From Leptospira perolatii (GTDB taxonomy: Bacteria; Spirochaetota; Leptospiria; Leptospirales; Leptospiraceae), in the NCBI RefSeq assembly GCF_002811875.1, contig NZ_NPDZ01000001.1:620001-684000 (forward strand): a stretch of 64,000 bases of DNA, written 5' to 3'. Of this stretch, positions 1 to 7,845 are shown piece after piece (the stretch's first letter is position 1; each line of letters opens with the position of its first letter). The translations under genes and the position numbers were made by a program. The notes below the pieces were generated by a model. That model was not told where the DNA came from. It worked only from the letters and a program-made list of their open reading frames with translations, and made no database searches.

Positions 1-855
1 CTTCCAAGCGCGGTTAGCAACGGCGAATGGAGAGGGGAAATCCAAGTAAAAAAGAAGAACGGAGAAGAAGTTTCAGCCTTATTGATTCTTCGCCCCATGT
101 CTGATTCTAATCAGAAATTTCTTTTCTTTATTTTCTTAAAGCCTTCAGGGGTTCCGAAAGAATACGATAAGAACCAAATCTTTTATAACGTGTTTAGAAA
201 TTCGGAAAATGCGATGTTCATTACAGACACCGACGGTAAGATCATAGCAGCAAATCGCGAATTCGAGTCGATCTCGGGCTTGCAAGAAAGGGAACTTCTA
301 GGCAAGACTCCGAAAATTTTCGAGTCAGGTAATATCTCCAAAGAATTTTATTCTCTCTTTCTGGATAGAATGTTCCAAGGAAAAGAATATAAAGGGTTGT
401 TCCAGAATGGAAATCACAATGGGAAAGTTGTGGAATGGGAGCAAGTTATACAACCTATAAAAGATTCTTCCGGGAAAGTTACGAATTTCTTAAGCATGGT
501 TCTAAACCGTAATTCTCAAGAGGAACTCCACAAAAAAGATCTGAATGGTCATTCGTTAGGTAACGATTTGCTCAGTCACTCTTCGGGTGATAAAGACAGA
601 GATGAAATTGTAAAAGTAATCCGTTCAAGAACCAAGTTGACTAGAAAGGAAACCGAAATCTGTGCTTCTATCGCGATAGGCACTGATAAAGTCAAAATTA
701 GTGAAGAACTCGGAATTCATTCAGGAACGATGAAAAATCACCTTAAGTCGATTTATCGCAAGACAATCGATAGGGAAAGAGAAATCCCCGGACCAGAAAG
801 GGATAAACTCCAAAGACTCACGATTTATCTTTTCCGGTTGTTAAGAGAAGAGTAG
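1..855 (+). CDS. PAS-domain transcriptional regulator with LuxR-type HTH (5' partial)
   Basis: The reading frame is open from the first base of the window, so the gene starts upstream; the first in-frame TTG (82) is not taken as its start. The first ~30 residues (NGEWRGEIQVKKKNGEE) look like the end of one PAS domain. A second PAS domain follows (roughly residues 55-160, with FITDTDGKIIAANREFE and GLQERELLGKTP). The last ~65 residues form a LuxR/GerE-like helix-turn-helix: LTRKETEICASIAIG, then KISEELGIHSGTMKNHLKSI. Inference: a cytoplasmic ligand- or redox-sensing DNA-binding regulator. No receiver domain or membrane segment is visible in the part present. The stop TAG lies 25 bp from the convergent msrA end. 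Confidence 0.85.
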   Translation, partial: LPSAVSNGEWRGEIQVKKKNGEEVSALLILRPMSDSNQKFLFFIFLKPSGVPKEYDKNQIFYNVFRNSENAMFITDTDGKIIAANREFESISGLQERELLGKTPKIFESGNISKEFYSLFLDRMFQGKEYKGLFQNGNHNGKVVEWEQVIQPIKDSSGKVTNFLSMVLNRNSQEELHKKDLNGHSLGNDLLSHSSGDKDRDEIVKVIRSRTKLTRKETEICASIAIGTDKVKISEELGIHSGTMKNHLKSIYRKTIDREREIPGPERDKLQRLTIYLFRLLREE

Positions 856-880
856 GGAATACCGGTCTTTAGTTTTCTTC

Positions 881-1513
881 TTAAGGACCTTTTCCCCAGG
901 TCTTTTCAATGAAATCTTCTCTGCCGGATCCTTTGCGGTATGCTTTATAGTGGTCCGGATTTTTTAAATAGTAGTTCTGATGGTATTCCTCGGCGGGATA
1001 AAAATTTTCTGCGGGCAATATTTCCGTTACGATCGGTTTGGAAAATTTTCCAGAAGAGATTAATTTCTTTTTAGAAGCTTCAGCGAGTTTTCTCTGAGAT
1101 TCACCTTTGTAAAAAATCGCAGTACGGTACTGTCTTCCTCGATCCGCAAATTGCCCCCCATCGTCGGTCGGATCTATCTGTTTCCAAAATACTTCTAACA
1201 ACTTTTCGTAGGAAATCATCTTTGGATTGTAGGTCACCTGGATCGACTCTCTGTGGGAGGTCCTTCCGTAGCTAACGTCTTCATAAGTAGGATTCTTTTC
1301 CTTTCCGCCAGAATACCCGGAGATGACTGATTGGACTCCTGGTAGTTTTTCGAAGGGAGGTTCCATGCACCAAAAGCAGCCGCCGGCAAAAATTGCTGTT
1401 TCGGTTTTGACGTTATCTTTCGCAAAACTACCGTTAGTTGCTATTGCAACCAAAAATAAATAGATCAATAATGTGGAACTTTTAAGCAGCTTTCGATTCA
1501 ACGGAAATTCCAT
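881..1513 (-). CDS. msrA: Peptide-methionine (S)-S-oxide reductase MsrA, exported
   Basis: MsrA reduces methionine-S-sulfoxide in proteins. The signature GGCFWCMEPPFEKLPGV with the catalytic Cys is present, as are GYSGG and the C-terminal YHQNYYLKNP segment. The N-terminus (MEFPLNRKLLKSSTLLIYLF...) is a Sec signal sequence ending near NGSFA, so the enzyme probably works in the periplasm, unlike the usual cytosolic form. The start at 1513 is chosen because GGAGGTG lies 7 nt upstream of this ATG; a TTG five codons earlier (1528) would overlap that ribosome-binding site. It is divergent from the SulP-carbonic anhydrase gene, leaving about 140 bp for two promoters. Length is normal for the family. 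Confidence 0.93.
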   Translation of the reverse strand: MEFPLNRKLLKSSTLLIYLFLVAIATNGSFAKDNVKTETAIFAGGCFWCMEPPFEKLPGVQSVISGYSGGKEKNPTYEDVSYGRTSHRESIQVTYNPKMISYEKLLEVFWKQIDPTDDGGQFADRGRQYRTAIFYKGESQRKLAEASKKKLISSGKFSKPIVTEILPAENFYPAEEYHQNYYLKNPDHYKAYRKGSGREDFIEKTWGKGP

Positions 1514-1653
1514 CCAATTCACCTCCAAAAAAAGTTTTTTGTCCTGGCAATTTTACTAGTCGTAAATTTTCTGATTCTTACATCATAATTGTTCGTTCGA
1601 TTTTTGGAGCGGTTACTGATTGTTTGGGAAATTTTTATAGGAATTAAAGTTCT

Positions 1654-3927
1654 TTGAGCTTATCTAACCGAATCACGGCAAAGTTTCCTGTATTTGCGAA
1701 ACTTGATTTTTCAGGTGGATTGCGGAATCTATTTAAGGATTCACTTTCCGGGATTGCCGTTTTTATTTTGGCGCTCCCTTTGAGTTTAGGTATCGCTCAT
1801 GCCTCGGGCGTACCATTATTCTCCGGAATTATCAGTGCAGTAATCGGCGGAATTCTGGTCGGCGTATTAAGCAAATCTAATTTAAGCGTCTCCGGACCAG
1901 CGGCCGGTTTGACTGCGGTAGTTCTTTCCGGAATCAGCGATTTAGGCAGCTTTCAGGCTTTTTTATGCGCTTTGGTATTGGCAGGTCTGATCCAGATTTT
2001 TTTGGGCGTACTTCGAGCCGGAACTCTCTCTGCATATTTTCCGTCTTCCGTTGTGAATGGAATGATGGCGGCAATCGGAGTCATTTTGATTATCAAGCAA
2101 TTGCCTCACCTGATCGGATACGATATCGAAGAATTCGGTGTGGAAGAATTCGGACTGACCGCTCAGGATTTGAACGAATCCTATTCCGATCCGCACGAGC
2201 GAACAGAGTCGAACAGTTTTACCGTTTTGATCCACTCGCTTAGTAACTTGAGATTGAACGTACTTTGGATAGGATTGATTTCGTTGTCGGTAATTGTCCT
2301 ATGGGAATGGTACGGTCCTAAAAAGCTGAAGCAGATTCCGTCTTCACTTCTCGGAGTAATTTGCGGGTTAATGGCCAACTCTTTATTCGGAGATTTCTTG
2401 TCCGGTGGGAGCCTAAGCAAAGATCACTTGGTGCAGCTCCCGAATTTGAATTCGGGAACAGATTTGATGAATTACTTTATTTTTCCAAAATTGGAAGAAT
2501 TAGGAAATTATAAAGTATGGTTGCTGGGGGTTACTGTTGCCTTTGTTGCTTCGATAGAGACCTTGCTTGGAATCGAAGCAGTGGATCGAATGGATCCCGC
2601 ACATAGAAAGACTCCAACGTCCAGAGAGCTGATCGCTCAGGGATCAGGGAATCTGGTTTGCGGGTTAACCGGTGGTTTGCCGTTGACTAGCGTGATCGTA
2701 AGGAGTTCGGTCAATATTTCTTCTGGGGCAAGAACAAAACTTTCTACGATAATCCATGGAGTTTTGATTTTTCTGGGAGTTGTCTTCTTTGTTAATGTTT
2801 TGAATGCAATTCCTCTATCTTCCTTGGCAGCTGTTCTAATTTTTAACGGATTCAAACTTGCGGCTCCGAAAAATTTCAAGGCGATGTACAAAAAAGGAAT
2901 CTACCAATTTGTTCCTTTTCTCGTAACGATTGTCGCTATTCTGCTTTCTGACCTACTGATCGGCGTAGTCACCGGGATCGCTACCTCCTTGATCTTTGTT
3001 TTGAAGGAAGACCACCAAACTGCGATTGTCAGGGTTGAGAATTTTGGAAAGTTCAGAAGGATCGTCTTGGGTGAGAATTTAGGATTCTTTCACAAGGCAA
3101 GAATTCAAACGGTTTTAGACGAACTCCCCGAAGGAATTATTTTAGAAATTGATGGGACTCGAACACTTCATTTGGATCAGGATATCGCCGAGCTGATTCA
3201 CGAATTTAGGCGAAATGCGGAACGAAAAAACATCAAAGTCGTTCTCGGAGGTATTCCGAATATGAAAAATGATATCGCTTCTCTTCAATCTGAAATGGAA
3301 GAAAAGTACACAAGATTACTAAAAAATAATAGAGATTGGGTAAAAGAAAGAACCGACATCGATCCCGATTTCTTTTCGCGGCAGGCTGACGGCCAAACAC
3401 CGCAAGTCCTTTTTATCGGTTGCAGTGACTCAAGAGTTCCTGTGAACGTCATCACGAAAACGGATCCTGGCGAGATCTTTGTAACAAGGAATATTGCAAA
3501 TGTAGTCTCGGTAGACGATATGAGCTTGTTCAGTGTTTTGCAGTTCGGCATCGAGGTATTAAACGTAAAACATATAATTGTCTGCGGTCATTATGGATGC
3601 GGCGGCGCCAAGGCTGCCCTTTTGGGGAGATCGACGGGCCTGATCGACAATTGGATTACTCATATCAAGGACGTTTATTTAAAACATAGAATCGAATTGG
3701 ACGGACTTTCGGAAGAGCAGAGAGAAAGGAGATTGATCGAACTGAATGTGATCGAACAAGTGATCAATCTGTACAAGACGAGTTTGATCCAAAGTGCTTT
3801 AAAGAAATATGGTTTTCCAAAAATTCATGGATGGGTGTACGACGTATGCACAGGCTTGGTAAAAGAAATCGACTATAAGCAGCGTCTGAAAGAGGAATTA
3901 GACGGAGTGTACGGATACGAAATGTGA
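1654..3927 (+). CDS. SulP-family transporter fused to beta-carbonic anhydrase
   Basis: 757 aa. Residues ~10-430 are a SulP permease (many membrane spans; GIAVFILALPLSLGIAHASG near the N-terminus, SVSGPAAGLTAVV after it), followed by a STAS-like segment (~460-550) and a C-terminal beta-class carbonic anhydrase (~555-757). The zinc ligands and dyad are intact: Cys590-x-Asp592-x-Arg594 and His646-xx-Cys649. Related fusions are thought to couple bicarbonate import to CO2/HCO3- interconversion; the substrate here is inferred. The start is TTG (SLSNRITAKF) with AGGAA about 10 nt upstream. Single-gene transcription is likely, because the next unit is IS debris. Confidence 0.92.
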   Translation: MSLSNRITAKFPVFAKLDFSGGLRNLFKDSLSGIAVFILALPLSLGIAHASGVPLFSGIISAVIGGILVGVLSKSNLSVSGPAAGLTAVVLSGISDLGSFQAFLCALVLAGLIQIFLGVLRAGTLSAYFPSSVVNGMMAAIGVILIIKQLPHLIGYDIEEFGVEEFGLTAQDLNESYSDPHERTESNSFTVLIHSLSNLRLNVLWIGLISLSVIVLWEWYGPKKLKQIPSSLLGVICGLMANSLFGDFLSGGSLSKDHLVQLPNLNSGTDLMNYFIFPKLEELGNYKVWLLGVTVAFVASIETLLGIEAVDRMDPAHRKTPTSRELIAQGSGNLVCGLTGGLPLTSVIVRSSVNISSGARTKLSTIIHGVLIFLGVVFFVNVLNAIPLSSLAAVLIFNGFKLAAPKNFKAMYKKGIYQFVPFLVTIVAILLSDLLIGVVTGIATSLIFVLKEDHQTAIVRVENFGKFRRIVLGENLGFFHKARIQTVLDELPEGIILEIDGTRTLHLDQDIAELIHEFRRNAERKNIKVVLGGIPNMKNDIASLQSEMEEKYTRLLKNNRDWVKERTDIDPDFFSRQADGQTPQVLFIGCSDSRVPVNVITKTDPGEIFVTRNIANVVSVDDMSLFSVLQFGIEVLNVKHIIVCGHYGCGGAKAALLGRSTGLIDNWITHIKDVYLKHRIELDGLSEEQRERRLIELNVIEQVINLYKTSLIQSALKKYGFPKIHGWVYDVCTGLVKEIDYKQRLKEELDGVYGYEM

Positions 3928-3945
3928 CTCTTGTCGAATCTGATG

Positions 3946-3996
3946 CAGTGCAGAATCCACACAAAACCTAAACAAAACCGTCCGGATATCCGGACG
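3946..3996. repeat. IS-end-like motif plus perfect 18-bp palindrome
   Basis: The motif cagtgcagaatcc, a few bases, then caaaacct, occurs here and again at 25817, in both cases 100-120 bp beyond the 3' end of the same type of transposase gene. It is therefore probably one terminus of that IS. Directly after it lies the perfect palindrome cgtccggatatccggacg (3979-3996). No T-run follows, so it is not an obvious terminator. Confidence 0.5.
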
Positions 3997-4067
3997 AGTA
4001 TTGGCTTGATGGTAAAAGTTGATTTTTTCATTTTAGATTAACTCAACAATCAGAACATTTAGTTATT

Positions 4068-4707
4068 CTATTTTCTTTTGGTCGTTTTACGGCGGCTTCT
4101 TTTACCTGGGTCGAAAATCGGCCTAGCTCCATTTAGAACTTCGAGAGGAGAGTAACCATAAAGGACTCCGTTTGGTCGGGAATTAAATTCAGGGACAGCC
4201 TGCTGTAGAATTTTGTTCACGTCATTGAATGAAAATGGTTTACTTGGGAAAAGGAACTCGTATTTCATTTTCTTGTTTATGGCTTCGATCATACTATTTG
4301 AAAACGTAATATCAGCTTGGGCAATCATCTTGCGAATGGAAACGTCGGGTTGAGCTAAGAAACCGTTTACGGCGCCTTCATTCTCTGATCCGTTATCGCA
4401 TAGTAGTATAAGTTGTTTATTGAATAAGTTAAATTTCCGACAGACTTCCTTGAGATTCATCATAGTAACTTTGGAATTGTATTCTAATGAAGCCTTGGAT
4501 TACTCTTTCTGCATAGATTGATCGGGGACAAGGCGCATGAAATTCGTTTTTCCATTTATAAAATCTTTGGGTGGAAATTTTCAAGAACGGACAGGAGCGT
4601 TTTATACCGAGCAATGGAGAGATTTTTTGGATAATGGAAACGATTTTTTGTTTCTGCTTGTTCCATATTAGCCTAGTTACGTAAAAGTAGACACCTTTTT
4701 CGCTCAA
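4068..4707 (-). pseudogene. DDE transposase remnant (same IS family as 25917-27164)
   Basis: Two overlapping out-of-phase pieces of one transposase. The 4429-4707 piece matches the helical N-terminal region of the intact copy (WNKQKQKIVSIIQKISP, FLKISTQRFYKWKNEF). The 4068-4463 piece matches its integrase-core C-terminus (LLCDNGSENEGAVNGFL, SNSMIEAINKKMKYEF). The middle, including the first catalytic Asp region, is deleted; the frames meet around 4500. The 5' end is cut at about 4670 by the IS3 element, and nothing beyond that element continues the gene. It cannot produce an active enzyme. Confidence 0.85.
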
Positions 4708-4725
4708 AAGGAGAAGAGGGTAAAG

Positions 4726-5025
4726 ATGAGTAAACGAGGTAAATACTCTCCGGAGTTTAAAGAACAGGCCGTAAGACGGACTTTGACAGGCTCATTTACA
4801 ATAAAAGAAGTTTCCCAGTCATTAGGAGTCAGCTATTTTGTGCTTAGACAATGGAAGGCTGAATACATGAAGAAGTCGGAAGATCAAAATCCTCCGACAG
4901 ATAAGCAGCTCAAAGAGAGCGAAGAACTAAAAAGGCTTCGGAAAGAAAATCTTAAGCTTAAGGAAGAAGTAGCTATCCTAAAAAAGTTTGCAGCCATGCT
5001 TTCACGGGAACAAAATCCCGATTAG
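4726..5025 (+). CDS. IS3 family OrfA (transposase HTH subunit)
   Basis: 99 aa. It begins MSKRGKYSPEFKEQAVRR, has a helix-turn-helix (IKEVSQSLGVSYFVLRQWKAEY) and a C-terminal leucine-rich coiled coil (LKRLRKENLKLKEEVAILKKF), the standard OrfA layout. An A6G slippery heptamer (4980-4986) lies just before the stop; a -1 shift there enters the orfB frame, which is open from that point. That predicts an OrfAB fusion transposase, as known for IS3 elements. AAGGAGAAGAGG upstream supplies the ribosome-binding site. Confidence 0.93.
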   Translation: MSKRGKYSPEFKEQAVRRTLTGSFTIKEVSQSLGVSYFVLRQWKAEYMKKSEDQNPPTDKQLKESEELKRLRKENLKLKEEVAILKKFAAMLSREQNPD

Positions 5026-5030
5026 AGTTT

Positions 5031-5873
5031 ATGGAAACTCACCGGACGGAATTTCGAGTCAAGAGCATGGCGGAAGTGTTGGAGGTATCTCGGACTTATT
5101 ATTATAAGTTTCTAAAACGTTGTAAAACTGAAATGGATAATCTTGATCCGGTCGTCGTGGATTTTATTCGCAAAACGTGGCTCAAAAGTAAAAGGAATTA
5201 TGGCTTAGTTAGGATCTTGCGTGAAGTTAAAAAAGCCTCTTTTCCTTATGGAGCCAGGAGAGTTCGGAAAGTGATGAAATTCTGCAATATTCGAGGGAAA
5301 CAAGAGAAACGGTTTAGGATATTCACGACTAATTCTGATCATTCAGAACGTATTGCACCGGACTTAGTAAAGCGTGATTTTAATGCAGTTTCTAAGAATA
5401 GGCGATGGGTATCGGATGTAACGTTCATAAGATGTCTCTCGGGCTGGTTTTATCTTTGCGTGATCATAGACTTGTATTCGAGAAAAGTGGCTGGTTGGTC
5501 TCTCAGTGACAAGAATGACTCTCGGCTCGTGACGAATACACTTGCGAAGGCGATCGAACTTAGAAATCCGGCAAAGGGCTTAATATTCCATTCGGACCGA
5601 GGATCTAATTACTGTTCTCGTGAAGTTCGTGAGCTGTTGTCTTTAAATAAAATTAGGAGAAGTAATAGTAGAAAGGGGAATTGTTGGGACAACGCAGTCG
5701 CAGAGTCTTTCTTTAGTTCCCTTAAAAGAGAATTGGAATATAATACTTTCCATAATATCGCAGAGGCCACTTCAGTGTTCTTCGATCATATAGAAGTATT
5801 TTATAATAGACAAAGGTCTCATTCATTTTTAGGGTTTATGAGTCCTGCGGAATTTGAAGAACGAATTGCTTAA
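5031..5873 (+). CDS. IS3 family OrfB (DDE integrase-core transposase)
   Basis: 280 aa from the first ATG, but the frame is open back to the A6G shift site at 4980-4986 (residues VCSHAFTGTKSRLEF precede the ATG), so the working product is probably the OrfAB frameshift fusion. The rve integrase core has all three acidic residues in context: WVSDVTFI, FHSDRGSNY and NAVAESFFSSLKRE, with the expected spacing. The C-terminal HSFLGFMSPAEFEE motif is typical. The element looks potentially active. Confidence 0.94.
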   Translation: METHRTEFRVKSMAEVLEVSRTYYYKFLKRCKTEMDNLDPVVVDFIRKTWLKSKRNYGLVRILREVKKASFPYGARRVRKVMKFCNIRGKQEKRFRIFTTNSDHSERIAPDLVKRDFNAVSKNRRWVSDVTFIRCLSGWFYLCVIIDLYSRKVAGWSLSDKNDSRLVTNTLAKAIELRNPAKGLIFHSDRGSNYCSREVRELLSLNKIRRSNSRKGNCWDNAVAESFFSSLKRELEYNTFHNIAEATSVFFDHIEVFYNRQRSHSFLGFMSPAEFEERIA

Positions 5874-5952
5874 AAAGTGTCTCCTAAAACGTAACTAGGT
5901 TAAAGTCCGCCGAGTATAGGAACAGAAACTGATTCTTGCACTTGTATTCAAG

Positions 5953-6312
5953 TTATAGGAACATTTCTACAGATACACCGAAAAGTTCCGCTAACTTTTT
6001 AGCCGTTTCTTTCCCAATAGAACGACTTCCCGATTCCATCGCCGATATGTGAGATCTTGGAATCCCACCGATTCTTTTACCAAGTTCTGTTTGAGTGAAT
6101 CCAGCCATAGACCTATATGTTTTCATGTGATTTCCCGGGGTAAAAAGCTTTTTATTTTTTTGAAAGAACTCTCCTTTTCTAAACGAGACAGGGTTATCCT
6201 TCTCGATCTTTACTTTCTTTCCGAATTCTTCCTTTAATACATCAAGAAGTTTTTCTGGAATTTCACCTATGACTCTCACTTCAGTAAGGGGCGTTTTCAC
6301 GACTACCAACAT
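5953..6312 (-). CDS. XRE-family antitoxin of a RelE/HigB-type module
   Basis: 119 aa. The N-terminal half (KTPLTEVRVIGEIPEKLLDV...) is a dimerisation-type region. The C-terminal half is a Cro/C1 helix-turn-helix (YRSMAGFTQTELGKRIGG, then RSHISAMESGSRSIGKETAKKLAELFG). The ATG at 6312 is chosen over a TTG at 6324 because GAGGTG lies just before it. The 3' end of the upstream toxin pseudogene overlaps it by ~30 nt, the usual toxin-first order of this family. With its toxin dead, it may survive as a solitary regulator or protect against related toxins. A truncated copy exists at 28334. Confidence 0.85.
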   Translation of the reverse strand: MLVVVKTPLTEVRVIGEIPEKLLDVLKEEFGKKVKIEKDNPVSFRKGEFFQKNKKLFTPGNHMKTYRSMAGFTQTELGKRIGGIPRSHISAMESGSRSIGKETAKKLAELFGVSVEMFL

Positions 6313-6546
6313 AATACACCTCAATCACTATTGACCCTTTCACATATTCCCAGCAAGCGACCCAGCTATATGATAAATGACAGTGATATTTATTTTTCCC
6401 TAAGGGAGAGAAGTTTGGCCAATTTTTCTAATCGGTCCTGAAACTTCGAGTTCTCGCAATAGAGTAGCATACTTTCTCTTTTTCAGAGCTGGAAGTTCAA
6501 GGGCTCCTTTAGGTCACTTCCTCTTCTCTAAAACTTTAAAAGGCAT
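6281..6546 (-). pseudogene. RelE/HigB-like toxin, inactivated by a stop and a frameshift
   Basis: Not visible as one open frame. From ATG 6546 the translation reads MPFKVLEKRK, a TGA at codon 11, then GALELPALEKRKYATLLREL...SGPIRK. After a one-base slip in an A5 run it continues NWPNFSPLGKNKYHCHL, SYSWVACWEYV, IVIEVYYVGSRENAPY-stop. The last part is the hallmark end of RelE-type toxins that pair with XRE antitoxins. Restoring one base gives 88 residues. Both lesions are identical in the second copy (28506-28771), so inactivation preceded duplication, unless a recoding event is involved. Confidence 0.8.
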
Positions 6547-6548
6547 TT

Positions 6549-6581
6549 ATAATAATAGAATGTTACCAAATTTGATAACAA
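6549..6581 (-). promoter_or_regulatory. Promoter with overlapping palindromic operator of the TA module
   Basis: On the minus strand a TTGTTA -35 (6576-6581) and TATTAT -10 (6552-6557) with an 18-bp spacer precede the toxin ATG. The near-perfect 18-bp palindrome gttaccaaatttgataac (6562-6579; one mismatched pair) covers the -35 and spacer. That is the expected position for an autoregulatory operator bound by the XRE antitoxin. Binding is inferred. Confidence 0.55.
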
Positions 6582-6599
6582 AGTCAATGCGAATTCTTG

Positions 6600-6740
6600 A
6601 GCAATTTGGAAACGGGAACAGCTTCCCTCGTCCTCCGCCAGCACCTCCTGTGCTGAGCTCCGGAGCGCTCCGCCATCCTGGCTCCGCTCTCAGGAAGGCT
6701 TGGTTCCCGTTTCCTGTCTTATTCTCGGCGGTGGCTGCTC
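6600..6740 (-). repeat. GC-rich hairpin repeat, member R2
   Basis: Read on the minus strand this stretch aligns with 25153-25285 on the plus strand: shared blocks include gccgagaat.agacaggaaa, gagccagga and gcggag..cgagggaagc. Stems are kept while their sequences differ (agcac/gtgct here, gtcac/gtgac there, each around an agga loop), which suggests selection for RNA or DNA structure. It lies between the TA segment and the giant-gene operon. No coding potential is supported. Confidence 0.65.
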
Positions 6741-6917
6741 TTAGTGTTTCGTTTCCTATCTTATTCTCGGCGGTGGCTGCTTTTAGTGTTTGGTTTCCTG
6801 TCTTATTCTCGGCGGTGGCTGCTCTTAGTGTTTCGTTTCCTGTCTTATTCTTGGCGGTGGCTGCTCTTTGTGTTTCGTTTCCTGTGTTTTCTCGGCGAGG
6901 GCTGCTTTTAGTGTTCG
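6709..6917. repeat. Five tandem 42-bp repeats
   Basis: Unit starts: 6709, 6751, 6793, 6835 and 6877 (last one 41 bp), with a partial sixth unit after. The core of each is ttattctcggcggtggctgc. Divergence is low (1-4 changes per unit), so expansion is recent. The unit is an amplification of one edge of repeat R2; R1 at 25150 has the single-copy form. Because 42 is divisible by three, a frame stays open across the array (6560-7108), but that hydrophobic translation is not accepted as a gene. Confidence 0.92.
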
Positions 6918-7134
6918 GTTTCTTGTGTATTGGTCAGTGGGCTTGCTTGGTGTTTTGGGAAAGTTTTTCTTTCCTGGCAATTCATCCCTTAATTGATAGT
7001 GATTGTTCTGTTAGGTGGAATTTAAGGCACCTTCCTGAAAAAAAGTACTTGTCCGTTATGATCTGGCCAGAGCTCCTACCGTTAAGCCAATTTATTTCAT
7101 CACTTTGACATAATTTTGGAGTTTTGCTCTTTTT

Positions 7135-7845
7135 GTGATTTTTGCGCGTATTTTTCATTTCGGCGAGAGTAACTGGAAAGCTTTCTTTGGGGTTTTCCTT
7201 TGTGCGTCCGCCTTAATCCTTCCTTTTACTCAATTTCTTTCCTTATTGAAAGGGGTTGATTCCAGGGGTGGAAACTTTGAGGTGGCAAGCGGTTCTGCTC
7301 TGGTTTCTTCTCATTGGGAATTCCTAGAAGATTTTCACCAAGCGGAGACTTTTGAATTTCCAAGTTTGGATAGTGGATCTGTCGATTTTCGTGCAGAGGT
7401 TGCTATTTTCCAATCGGACTCTTCTCAACTTTTAACTGAGAGTAGTGTGGCGGAAGCGCACGGTGTAATTTTTGCTCCCTTTGAAAATGATTGGGAAGAT
7501 CCCATTATCGCCGCGATTCGTTTGGGGATCGTGGAATCTAATTTACAATTTTATTATGGATTCGGCTTGGACTTGATGCAAATGAGGCCCGAGGATCCGT
7601 TTTCTCAATTCGGTGGAACTCTGGTGGTCTTGCCGGGCTTTATTTTGGACCGTTCCGGCAATTCTTTGAAAGAGAAAAAGTCTTCCAACTCGAAGTTTAC
7701 TTTCTCTGTTTTTAGGGGCGATTCTTCGCCTAACGCTATTTTTGCGCTTCATGTAAATGATGTGCACCTGAATCGAAAACTGACGCGTTATTATGCACGC
7801 CGTACTCATGGCGATCCAGATCTTAGAGGTACTATACTACTATGA
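7135..7845 (+). CDS. Hypothetical exported protein preceding the giant TIGR04388 gene
   Basis: 236 aa, not recognised. It starts at GTG 7135 (MIFARIFHFGESNWKAF); a GGAG lies about 13 nt upstream, which is long, so the start is uncertain. One N-terminal hydrophobic segment (FFGVFLCASALILPFTQFLSLL) would act as signal or anchor; the rest is soluble, acidic and rich in Phe/Ser. The stop overlaps the next start (ATGA), so it is translationally coupled to the 4095-aa protein. Inference: a partner in export or assembly of the giant protein. A TTGACA at 7105 could be its -35 element, but no good -10 is seen. Confidence 0.7.
   Translation: MIFARIFHFGESNWKAFFGVFLCASALILPFTQFLSLLKGVDSRGGNFEVASGSALVSSHWEFLEDFHQAETFEFPSLDSGSVDFRAEVAIFQSDSSQLLTESSVAEAHGVIFAPFENDWEDPIIAAIRLGIVESNLQFYYGFGLDLMQMRPEDPFSQFGGTLVVLPGFILDRSGNSLKEKKSSNSKFTFSVFRGDSSPNAIFALHVNDVHLNRKLTRYYARRTHGDPDLRGTILL

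Larger units (their letters stand above)
4672..5899 (+). mobile_element. IS3-family insertion sequence, complete
   Basis: Two overlapping genes sit between inverted ends: cctagttacgt...gtagacac (4672-4694) and the complement of 5877-5899, matching at 19 of 23 positions. About 1.23 kb long. The left end sits inside the older transposase remnant (homology to the intact copy stops at ttccatatt, 4669), so this is a nested insertion. No clear target-site duplication can be seen, because the right flank is no longer the interrupted gene; a deletion followed insertion. Confidence 0.85.
6149..6597. repeat. 449-bp segmental duplication, copy A
   Basis: Aligns without gaps to 28374-28822 (constant offset 22,225). 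I counted at least seven substitutions, nearly all in the last 120 bp. It carries the toxin pseudogene, its promoter/operator and the first part of the antitoxin. The breakpoint at 6149 lies inside the antitoxin gene. Confidence 0.9.

Noticed and set aside
3979..3996. Palindrome as terminator of the SulP-carbonic anhydrase gene
   Set aside because: No T-run on either side; better explained as part of the IS end.
6709..6917. CRISPR array
   Set aside because: Units are directly adjacent with no spacers and no cas genes are near.
6560..7108. 182-aa hydrophobic frame spanning the 42-bp repeats
   Set aside because: The frame is open only because the repeat unit is a multiple of three. The homologous R1 repeat has no such frame, and there is no family or ribosome-binding site support.
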